This document shows, piece after piece, positions 12,801-22,183 of a stretch of 64,000 nt of DNA; the stretch's first letter is position 1; each line of letters begins with the position of its first letter. Source of the DNA: Chalara sp. BL73. Its lineage: Eukaryota; Ascomycota; Leotiomycetes; Helotiales. Where the stretch lies: NCBI GenBank assembly GCA_918026815.1, contig CAKJVC010000246.1:186001-250000 (forward strand). Reading direction: 5' to 3'. The notes beneath the pieces were generated by a model. It saw only the letters and a program-made list of their open reading frames with translations, did not search any database and had not been told where the DNA came from. Position numbers and translations under genes: made by a program.

Positions 12801-14412
12801 TTTTCGTTATGCGTATTTTGTAAATTACTTTTTACACAAATATATTTATTAAACTAAATACTGTCGTTTGTTTAATTTATATTTAAATTGTGCTTTTTAA
12901 TTTAAAAAGTTTCGAAAATAATGTTATATTTTTCGATTAGTATAACGTTTAATACTATTTTTTCGGTATACTTTTTTAGTATAACTATTTTTATAAACAA
13001 AGTTTTTTTTTTAATTTATTTATTTGTATTAACGTTTTTTTTATTTATTGCTGTTACTTAATACAGTTTTTTTTTGTATATAGTTTTAATAGTTTTTTTT
13101 TAAATATATTTCGTATTAATATACGTGTTTATTGCTTTAGTGTTAATTATAATTTTAGTGTTTTTGCTTTTAAGTTTTACTTTTTTTTTAAGCTAGTACA
13201 GTTTTAACGTAGTTGCTGCTTGTTTTAGTTTTTGTTCGCAAATAACGTTGCTGTATATAACGTTTAACTATATTTTGTAATCGAGCTTTTTTTTTATTAG
13301 TTTATAAAGTTTATTTTTTTTTAAATAACTGAGTTTTCGTTTTTTATTTTTTACGAATATTTTGTAGTTAAAATTTTTAATTATTTTATACTAGAAACTG
13401 TTGAGAATTGGTGGTGTAGCCTACCCGTAAGGCATGGGCCATACCTCATGTGATAGCTTAGTCATCAGTGAAAGGGTCGCACCTCTTTTACTGAGCACCT
13501 CTGTAGAGCTCCTCAATCAATCAATCCATTTTCTCTGAACCACTGCAATTGGGCAGACCTTGCGTACAGCACAAGCTTCCTTTCCTCAAGTTGACTGTGG
13601 TCAACTTAGCATACTTATTTTAATAGAAACAGCGTTTTTTTTGTTTAATTATTATTTTTTAAGTATTACTTTTTTTTAAGTATTATTTTAATTTTAAAAG
13701 TTTTTTTTTAGCTGTATATTTTTCGATAGTTTTTTTATTTGCTAGTTAAAACGTTATACAGCGTTCGTTTTTATATATAATTTCGGTTTTTATGCCGAAA
13801 AATTTCATGTTTATACTTTTTTTTTGCGGTTTTTTTCAATAATCGAGTTTTTTTATATTTGTTAAAAAAAACTATATTTTAGCTTTTTTTTTAAATAAAG
13901 CTAATTTTTATTTTTTACTAACTTTTAAATATAGTTTTAATATTAGTATTAAACTTATAATTTTTAAAGCAAAAAAACCGAGCTTCGAAAATTGTATTGT
14001 TATTTTTATGTTTTCGAGTTTTTTTTTAAAAAACTTATAAAAATTTTTTTGTGTTTTATATTTTTTTATACGTTTTTTTATACAAACTTTTTTAATTTAA
14101 ATAGTATTAGCTTGTTTTTTACTGCTGTTTTTTTTGTAAAATAAAACTATATACTTTTTTTTACTGCAAATATAGTACAATTTGTTTTTTTTTTTGTATT
14201 GTATTTTTTTTTTAAATATAAACTTCTTTTTTTTTTGTAGCGTTTAGCTTTATAAGCTCCGGTTAACAGTTTAGCTTTTTTTTTAAGTTACGCTTTTTTT
14301 TTTTGTTTTTATAATATCGGCGTTTTTTTATAAATTTCTGATTTTTGTAAAAATTACTAATTTTGTTGTTTATTAATACAAACATTTCGATTAATAATTT
14401 TATATTTGTAAA
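9880..14412 (-). pseudogene. gag-pol remnant of X (3' part: rest of gag, PR, RT, RNase H, integrase, chromodomain)
   Basis: Minus-strand reading, broken throughout by TAG/TAA, follows the same order as the better-aligned copy in Y: protease, reverse transcriptase, RNase H, integrase, C-terminal chromodomain. The last piece, 10176-9883, is open for 97 codons and ends in the chromodomain segment (NLNAEYKIKQILNCKYVK). It is interrupted at 13399-13623 by the SINE-like element. No functional protein is possible. Confidence 0.82.
13399..13623 (+). mobile_element. SINE-like 225-base element inserted in X, unmutated
   Basis: A sharp island of normal base composition inside sequence that is almost pure A/T. 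It is absent from the matching position of Y (near 16310-16340), where the flanks are contiguous. It is bordered by a 7-base duplication TAGAAAC (13392-13398 and 13624-13630), which may extend imperfectly. A box A-like TGGTGTAGCC at 13412 and a box B-like GGGTCGCACC at 13474 suggest a tRNA-derived promoter. Near the 3' end there is a perfect 8-base hairpin (AAGTTGAC/GTCAACTT), then an AT-rich tail. It has no coding capacity. Non-LTR-mobilised SINE is the best reading; a small non-autonomous DNA element is the alternative. Confidence 0.68.
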
Positions 14413-14417
14413 GTTGT

Positions 14418-14879
14418 TGTCACGAACCGAATCCTGGGACCTGCTGAGGCCCCAGGAGAGGAGCCCCAGGACGCTTTGACGTCCCGGGACCAATAGGGAT
14501 TCTAGAGATGTAAGTCCCAGGATCAGCCAGTGTTTTAAAACTTTAAATAAGTAAAAAAGCAAACGGTTTATTGACTTCTGGAAGCCGCGACCGTGTCACG
14601 TAATAAAGTTTAAAAAAGTCTGAAGATTTTACTGAAGTTTAAAAACTTTAAAAACTTTAAAAAACTTCAGTTTAACTATAGTATATAAATAGTTGTAGTT
14701 TTATAGTTTAAAAGTTTCGTGCTTAACTTATTTTATAGTTTAGCAATATAGTTTTTGTTATATTTGTAACGTTTTACTTTTTAGTAAAAAGCAGTATTTA
14801 AGTTTATTTTATATATACTATACTAACTAATAAGCTTTAAGTTTAGTTACTTAAGTTTAAAACTATTTTGTATATTACA
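14418..14879 (+). repeat. 5' LTR of retrotransposon Y
   Basis: 462 bases, TGTCACGAACCG ... TATATTACA. The first 140 bases keep many CCC/GGG runs; the rest is strongly AT-shifted. Preceded by TSD GTTGT. Confidence 0.93.
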
Positions 14880-14899
14880 TTTTAAGCACTGTAGTTTTA

Positions 14900-17800
14900 A
14901 AGTAATTAAGCAATATAGCACTTAATACAGGAAGTTTTTTTGTTAGTACAGCTAAACAAAAAGCAAAAAAAAAAGTAGTTATTCCAAATATTACTACTAT
15001 CGACAAAAACGAAAACATTAAGTTTTTTAACTTCGAATTTATTAAAGTCGAAATTTCGGAAATTTTGAAAGTTTTTTTTCCGGACAAATACTATAAAAAC
15101 AAAAAAGATTTTAAAATTTTTTTTTTTTAAATAAAAATTTACTAGAAATTTAACAACGACAAGTTTTTTTATAAAAAAGCTTATTGTTTGTTTGCTGTTT
15201 TTTACTTTAAAGAAAATGCGGCTAAATAAGTTATGCCGCTTTTAAAAAACTACTTTTAGTATAACGAAAATATCGACAAATATATAGCAGCTATTAAAAT
15301 AGCGTTAAAAAAATAGTCGGGATTTAAAAAAGCAATTAAAGCAGTATTCGAGAACATAAATAAAAAAAAAACCGCTAAACGACATTTATATAGTTTACAA
15401 CAAACAAAAACAATTATTGTTTATACTACAGAATTCAAAAAACACGCTGTTTAAACCGGCTGGAACGCTTAGGCTTTAATTAGCTATTACATAAAAAAGC
15501 TTAAAGTTTACGTTTAAGCTGAATTCGTCCGGATAAACAACTTTACGAATATAAAATTATTGATCGAAATGTCTGTACTAATAAACAATAAAATTAGTGA
15601 TTTTTACAAAAATCAGAAATTTATAAAAAAACGCCGGTATTATAAAAACGAAAAAAAAAAGCGTGATTTAAAAAAAAAACTAAACTGTTAGCCGAAGCTT
15701 ATAAAGCTAAACGCTACGAAAAAAAAAAAGTTTATATTTAAAAAAAAAATGCAGTATAAAAAAAAAAACAAACTGTGCTACATTTGCAGCAAAAAAAAGC
15801 ATATAGCTTTATTTTACAAAAAAAACAAAAACAAAAAACAGGCTAATACTATTTAAGTTAAAAAAGCTTATGCGAAAAAACGAGTAGAAAAGTACAAAGC
15901 ACAAAAAATTTTTTATGGATTTTTTGAAAAAAAACTCGAAAATATAGAAATAGTTATACAACTTTTAAAACTCGGGTTTTTTGCTTTAAAAACTATAAGT
16001 TTAGTATTAGTTTCGAAGTTTTATTTAAAAGTAAAAAAAAAGTAAAAGTTAGCTTTATTCGAAAAAAAAGCTAAAACATAGTTTTTTTTAACAAATATAA
16101 AAAAGTTTAACTATTAAAAAAAGCTGCAAAAAAAAAGTATAAACACGAAACTTTTCGAAATAAAAACTAAAATTATTTATAAAAACGAGTATTGTGTAGT
16201 GTTTAAACTAGTTAACAAAAAAATTATCGAAAAATACGTAGCTAAAAAACGACTTTTAAACTTAAAACAACATTTAAAAAAAAAAAATATTTAAAAAATA
16301 ATAAATAACTTAAAAAAACGCTGTACTTAGCAACATATAACTAAAAACTTCGACTACAAAATATTCGTCGAAAATAAAAAGCTAAAAACTAGTTATATAA
16401 TCGAAAACAAGTTTTATAAGCTAATAAAAAAAAAACTCGATTACAAATTATAGCTAAACGTTATATATAGCAATACTATTAAAAAGCAAAAACTAAAACA
16501 AACAGTAGCTATTTCGAAATTACACTAGTTTAAAAAAACCGTAAAACTAAAAAACGCGAACACAAAAGTTATAATTGACACTAAAGCTATAAGTATATAT
16601 ATTAATATAAAATATGTTTAAAAAAAAGCAATTAAAACAAAGTACAAAAAACGTTTATATTAAATAACGGCAATCGATAGCAAAAACGTTAATACAAATA
16701 AATAAGTTAAAAAAAAAACTTTGCTTATAAAAATAGTTATACTAAAAAAACACATCGAAAAAATAGTTTTTAACGTTATGCTAATTAAAAAGTATAACGT
16801 TATTTTTAAAATTTTTTAAATTAAAAAGTATAATTTAAATATAAACTAAATAAATAACAGTATTCGGTTTAATAAATATACTTGTATAAAAAATAACTTA
16901 CAAAATATGTATAGCGAAAAAAAAGCTAGCGCTGTTTTTTTTAAGTTAAAACTTTAAAAATTTAAAAATCCGGTACAGCAAAACACAAAAAATACGTTCG
17001 ACTAAATATTCGTATTATACAAAAAGTTTTTACGGCTGTTTAAAAATTTATAAAATATACGTATTTTGTTAAAACACTAACCGTAAAATCACGAAATTAA
17101 TTTAAAAAAAAAAAAAAAAACTACTTTTTAAAAAACTGAAACTTTACAATTTACAAACTTTAAAAACGCTCAAAAAATATATAAAAAAATTAGCGAAAAA
17201 AAAATAAATTAAAAAGTTTAAATCGCTAATAGTATCGAATATATTACTAGCACGCAAAAAAGAAAAAAACAAAAATTTTTTTAAAAAAAAACTTTACGTA
17301 AACTATTGTAGTTTAAATAGCGTTACAATAAAAAATGTATACTTCGTGTTTAATAGCTAGTATTTGCGAAACAATTTAGTTAAAATAAAAATATTTACTA
17401 AACTCGATTAAAAAAGTTTGTTCGTTTTAATACGAATTAAAAAAAGCTATAAATAGAAAACAGCTTTTATACTATTTTCGAAATTATAAAAATACACAAT
17501 TATACTTTTCGGCTTAATTAATATTTTTGCAATTTGCTAAAAGCAAAATAAAAACATTTTAAAAAAATTTTTATAAAAAACAGTCGTATACTATTTCGAC
17601 AATATTTTAATTTACTCGAAAAAACTAAAAAAACACAAAAAGCACGTAAAACAAGTTATACGAAAGTTTGTACAAATAAACTTTTGCTTAAAATTGTTAA
17701 AATGTAAATTTAGTATTATTAAAGTAGATTTTTTAAAATATATTGTCGAAGTAAAATATTTCGTTATTAACTTTATTAAAATTAAAAATATTTAAAAATA

Positions 17801-19965
17801 AAAGTCGCTATATAACGTTAAAAACGTGCAGTTATTTTTAAAATTCGCTAACTTTTGCTAACAATTTATTAAAAAATATTTAAAATTAGTTTATTTTTTA
17901 ACGCAACTAATTAAAAAAAATGTACTTTTTAAGTAAAAAATAAATTAAAAAGTAGTTTTTAAAAAAATTAAAAACAAATTCGCTAAAAAACTAATTTTTT
18001 AATATTATAACAAAAATAAAAAAAGTATAGTCGAAACCGATGCTTTAAATACAACAATAAAAGCAGTTTACTTTTAAAAAAACAACAATAACAAACTATA
18101 TTTCGTCGTTTACTTTTTAAAAACAATATTGTTAACAAAACAAAATTACAACATTTATAAAAAAAAACTGCTCGCAATTGTAAAAGCGCTAAAACATTAG
18201 CGCATTTATTTACAAAAAACGAAATTTACAGTTACTATTTATACCGACTATATAAATTTTCGAACTTTTACTACTATTAAAGTTTTAAACAATCGAAAAT
18301 TAGCTAAATAAACTAAAAAATTAATAAAATTCGATTTAGTTATTAAATACGTTAACGAAATAAACAACGCGAAAACTAACGCGCTTAGCAAAAAACTAAA
18401 GTACAAAAACTTTAAAATATATTAAAAAACAGTTTTGTTTAAAAAGCTTAAAAATAAAAACTTTGTTTCGAATATAAAAAAAATTGCAACAACAGTAAAA
18501 CATAACTTTACCGAACTATAGTTAGTACGTTTTAAAAATAGCGCTAAACGAAATTTAAGCGTACAACGAATACTAAAAAAAACTTTTAAAAAAAATAAAA
18601 AAAATAACGAAATCTTTCGATAAAAAAAAACAAAAAAACTGTATATACTCGAAAAAATTAAAAAAAGTTTCGTTAAAAAACAGTATAGCTTTTCTGTACA
18701 CGAATATTAAAAAATTAAAAAAACGTATAAAAAAATCGCGAAAACTTTTTAATGTTTAAAACTAAAAACTATAGTAAAAACAGTAGTTAATAGTTGTAAT
18801 ATTTGTATTAAAAACAAAGTTTTACGTTAAGTTTTTTATAAGCAAATACAAACAATTTCAATATTATTTATATTATAAAAATTAATATTTTAAAACTTTA
18901 TTGTTAAACTTTCGAAATTTAAAAATTTAATAACAAAAATAAAATACGATTTTATTTTAGTTGTAGTAAAAAAACTAACGAAATATGTAATACTTGTTTT
19001 ATACTGCGAATTAAGCACAGCAAAAAACTTTATATACATTTTTTTTAAAAAAGTAATCGTTTTGTATAAGTTACTAAAAAAAATTATATTAAACAGAAAC
19101 AAACTTTTTACATTTAAGTTTTAAACAAGTTTTATAGCGCAGTTAAGCGCTAAAAAAAAGCTATTTATGTTTTTTTATTTATAAACAAATAACTAAACAG
19201 AAAAAATGAACTAAATAGTAAAAATATACTTAAAATGCTATATTAACTATAAACAAAACAATTAAGTTTAATTATTGCTATTTGCACAATTCGTATACAA
19301 CAGTTCGATTATAAAAACGACACTAGTTTTACTATTTTTTGCTAACTATAGCTACAAACTAGTAATATACAAAAAACTAAGAATTACGAATATCGACAAT
19401 AAATATATTCGCGTTAAAGTTTAAAGCATTAAAAAACTGTACAAAAAACTAGCAAAAAACTTGTAGTTTGTAATAAAAAGAAACGTTTATTACTACAACA
19501 AAAAACGTAGTTAAAAGTTTATTTTCGAAAAAAAAAAAAAAGTTTACTTGTTTAAAAAAAACATTAACACTAAAAAACTAAGCAATAAACTAAACTACAA
19601 AAAATTAAAACTATATAAAATCAAAAAAGTCAAAAAATTTTTAAACTACAAATTAGACTTGTTTAAAAACATAAATATTTATTTAGTATTTTACGTATTT
19701 TTGTTCAAAAAAATACTACTAAGCGTTTTACTAGTACTAAAAACCGAAATTTTTTTAATTAACTTAAACGCCGAGTATAAAATAAAACAGATTTTAAACT
19801 GCAAATACATTAAAACACAAGTTAAATATTTCGTTAAATAAAAAAACTATTTATATTCAGAAAACACATAAAAACTTAAAAGCAACTTTAATTGCTTTAA
19901 ATTGTTAGCAAAGTTTTATTAACAAAATTTTAATTTGCTTAGAAAAAGTTTAAAAAACTAAAAAA
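14900..19965 (+). pseudogene. gag-pol pseudogene of Y (chromovirus)
   Basis: The plus-strand translation, reading through RIP stops, shows a gag/capsid region (FFPDKYY near 15080; KEN/AAKWVMPLLK near 15210). A zinc knuckle CYICSKKKH at about 15780 has its last Cys replaced by Tyr. A protease motif IDTKAISIYI sits near 16570. RT pieces include MLFGLINI near 17500 and an active-site-like YYFDNILIYS near 17590. RNase H has a TDYIN-like motif near 18245. The integrase region spans about 18700-19450, and the chromodomain (LNAEYKIKQILNCKYIK ... YSENT) spans about 19765-19900. Stops are mostly TAG/TAA at expected Trp or Gln. The order RT-RNase H-integrase-chromodomain makes it Ty3 type rather than Copia. 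Confidence 0.85.
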
Positions 19966-19970
19966 TCCCG

Positions 19971-20513
19971 CTAAGAAATCGTTATAGAATCCGCTAGCGT
20001 AAGCAGCGACGTTAGCAGCGGCCGCTTGCTTTTGCTTTTTATTTTTTTTTGCTTCAGCTTTTTTTTTTTTTTTTTTTCGGCAGTATCCAGCTTTTCCAAG
20101 TAGCGAAAACCACAACGAGCCATTTTTTTTCGACGACTTTTAACAAACGCTTTTTGCTTTTTTAAACGAAGGATTTTGGCTATAGCGGCTTTTTTTTTTT
20201 CGTCCAGTTTCTCGAGTTGACGATCAATAGCCACTTAGTCGGCCGAGCGGAGTACTTAAGAATTCTATTTGTTTGCCAGAAAGATTTCTACGTCGCAAAA
20301 GCATTTTACTTATATGCATTCGGAACACTTCGCAGAACGCTTTTTTTTTGGATTAGCAACGCATTTCAAATTCTTTTTTTTACACCGAATACACAAAAAC
20401 ATCTTTTTGCCGACAAACTCGATGAAATTAGCTAATTCAAATTTTTTACGAATTTTTTTTTCGGACAAACTTTTACTACGATTTTTGATTCTGCTCGTGC
20501 GCTAAAGTGGCAT
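19971..20513 (-). pseudogene. Antisense ORF of Y: Cys-cluster plus Lys-rich coiled-coil protein (nearly intact)
   Basis: Lies on the strand opposite to gag-pol, between the chromodomain and the polypurine tract. It starts ATG 20513 (MPL, then TAG at codon 4). A cysteine cluster follows, IRCKKKNLKC and AKCSECI, spaced C-x2-C-x6-C-x10-C-x2-C-x6-C-x-C after the internal stop, then a region with two or three stops. From 20234 to 19971 there is an open 87-codon helical part (IDRQLEKLDEKKKAAIAKIL, KSRRKKMARCGFRYLEKLD, then poly-Lys). The pattern resembles a group of very common fungal hypothetical proteins with a C-x2-C zinc-finger-like cluster followed by a helical DELD-like segment; that link is from memory. 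Both copies keep the same frame and motifs, so it was probably a real gene of the element rather than chance. Function unknown. Confidence 0.6.
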
Positions 20514-20579
20514 AGTGAAAAAAGAAAGCCATGTTTCTCGCGCGAGATTTCTTTACTTGTATTTAAGCGTGAGAGCACG

Positions 20580-20599
20580 CTAGGACGGAAAAGGAATAG
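20580..20599 (+). other. Polypurine tract of Y
   Basis: Purine-rich GGACGGAAAAGGAATAG directly precedes the 3' LTR and is the expected plus-strand primer for reverse transcription. Confidence 0.7.
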
Positions 20600-21061
20600 T
20601 GTTACGAACCGAATTCTAGAACTTGCTGAAACTTCAGGAAAAAAGTTTCAGAACGCTTTGACGTTCCGGGACCAATAGGGATTCTAAGGATGTGGGTCTT
20701 AAAATCAGCCAGTGTTTTAGGACTTTAAGTGAGTAAAAGAGCAAACGGCTTATTAACTCCTGGAAACCGCGACCGTGTTACGTGATAAAGTTTAAAAAAG
20801 TCTGGAGACTTTACTGGAGTCCAAAAACTCCAGGAACTTTAAAAAACTCCAGCTTAACTATAGTATATAAATAGTCGTAGTTTTATAGTTTAGGAGTTTC
20901 GTGCTCAACTTACTTTATAGTCTAGCAATATAGTCTTTGTTATACTTGTAACGTCTCACTTTTTAGTGGGAAGCAGTGCTTAAGTCTATTTCATATATAC
21001 TATACCAACCAACGAGCCCCAAGCCCAGCTACCTGGGCCCAAGGCTACCCCGTACGTTACA
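20600..21061 (+). repeat. 3' LTR of retrotransposon Y
   Basis: 462 bases, TGTTACGAACCG ... CCGTACGTTACA. The least mutated LTR of the four, especially its last 70 bases. Followed by TSD GTTGT. Confidence 0.93.
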
Positions 21062-21066
21062 GTTGT

Positions 21067-21723
21067 TTATTCGAGCGAGTTCGGTTTAAACGTAAACTTT
21101 AAGCTTTTTTATGTAATAACTAATTAAAATTTGAACGTTTTAGCTAGTTTAAACAGTGTGTTTTTTAAATTCTGTAACGTAAACAATAGTTGTTTTTGTT
21201 TGTTGTAAACTATACAAGTGTTGTTTAGCGGTTTTTTTTTTATTTATATTTTCGAATATTGCTTTAATTGCTTTTTTGAATTTCGACTATTTTTTTAACG
21301 CTATTTTAGTAGCTGCTATACATTTGTCAATATTTTCGTTATACTAAAAATAGTTTTTTAAAAGCGGCATAACTTATTTGGCCGTATTTTTTTTAAAATA
21401 AAAAGCAGCAAACAAACAGTAAGTTTTTTTATAAAAAAACTTATTGTTGTTGAATTTTTAGTAAATTTTTATTTAAAAAAAAAAAGTTTTAAAATTTTTT
21501 TTGTTTTTGTAGTATTTGTTCGGCAGAAAAACTTTTAAAGTTTCCGAAATTTCGATTTTAGTAAGTTCGACGTTAAAAAGCTCGATATTTCCGTTTTTGT
21601 TAATAACGGTAATATTTAAAATAACTACTTTTTTTTTTGTTTTTTGTTTAACTGTACTAGCGAAAAAACTTTTCGTGTTAAGTGCTATATTGTTTAATTA
21701 CTTTAAAACTACAGTATTTAAAA
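21067..21723 (-). pseudogene. gag start remnant of X, separated from the rest by Y
   Basis: This segment is the reverse complement of Y 14880-15536 at clear similarity. For example, the chance antisense frames at 21516-21728 (+) and 14875-15087 (-) share most residues. It therefore holds the leader and beginning of gag of element X, cut off by the insertion of Y at the GTTGT target. RIP-degenerate. Confidence 0.85.
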
Positions 21724-22178
21724 TGTAATATACAAAGTAGTTTTTAGCTTAAATAGCTAAATTTAAAGCTCGTTAGTTAATATAGTATATATAAAATAAA
21801 CTAAACACTGCTTTTTACTAAAAAGTAAAACGTTACAAGTATAACAAAAACTATATTGCTAAACTATAATAAAAGTTGAACACAAAGTTTTTAAACTTAT
21901 AAAACTTACAATTACTTATATACTATAATTGTTCTGAAGTTTTTTAAAGTTTTTAAAGTTTATATAAACTTCTAAAACTTTTCCAGACTTTATTACGTGA
22001 CACGGTCGCTGTTTCCAGAAGTCAATAAGCCGTTTGCTTTTTTACTTACTTAAAGTCTTAAAATACTGGCTGATCCTGGGACCCACGTCCCTAGGATCTT
22101 TATTGGTCCTGAGACACCGAAGTGTCCCGGGGCTCCTCTCCTGGGGCCTCAGCGGGTCCCAGGATTCGGTTCGTGACA
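21724..22178 (-). repeat. 5' LTR of retrotransposon X
   Basis: 455 bases. It starts TGTAATATACAAAG and ends GGTTCGTGACA on the plus strand, directly followed by TSD GTTAA. The outer end (22060-22178) is GC-rich and unmutated; the inner half is AT-rich. Confidence 0.92.
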
Positions 22179-22183
22179 GTTAA

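Larger units (their letters stand above)
14418..21061 (+). mobile_element. Ty3-type chromovirus LTR retrotransposon Y (plus strand), nested in X
   Basis: 6644 bases, bounded by LTRs 14418-14879 and 20600-21061 (462 bases each) in the same orientation, with TSD GTTGT at 14413-14417 and 21062-21066. Gag with a zinc knuckle, protease, reverse transcriptase, RNase H, integrase and a C-terminal chromodomain follow in plus-strand order, which defines a chromovirus (Metaviridae, Ty3 group). A purine-rich tract GGAAAAGGAATAG abuts the 3' LTR. It is the same family as X but inserted in the opposite orientation. RIP is heavy from about 14560 to 19960 but light in the last 1.1 kb. No intact ORF remains. 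The sequence after the 5' LTR does not show an obvious tRNA-complementary TGG primer-binding site. Confidence 0.94.
8665..22178 (-). mobile_element. Ty3-type chromovirus LTR retrotransposon X (minus strand), interrupted by Y
   Basis: Two LTRs in the same orientation bound this element: 8665-9100 (3' LTR) and 21724-22178 (5' LTR). The element reads on the minus strand. The 5-base TSD GTTAA is present at 8660-8664 and 22179-22183. A purine-rich tract next to the 3' LTR (minus-strand GAAAGAAAAATAG, 9101-9115) is a good polypurine tract. The internal part is in two pieces, 21067-21723 (start of gag) and 9101-14412 (rest of gag, pol, chromodomain), because element Y inserted at 14413. The X sequence across the junction matches the continuous Y sequence around 15537. 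It is extremely AT-rich through RIP and contains no intact gene. Confidence 0.93.

Noticed and set aside
13399..13490. Genuine tRNA gene
   Set aside because: Box A/B are only approximate and no full cloverleaf with an acceptor stem could be formed; a tRNA-derived SINE head is more likely.
8665..14879. First reading of 8665-14879 as one retroelement with LTRs in opposite orientation
   Set aside because: LTRs of one element must be direct repeats. Orientation, internal alignment and the two target duplications show X interrupted by Y.
8347..21728. Many short open frames in the AT-rich block (for example 10209-10448, 10621-10833, 17983-18177)
   Set aside because: They are Lys/Asn/Phe-rich by composition, lie inside decayed gag-pol or antisense to it, and show no own family.
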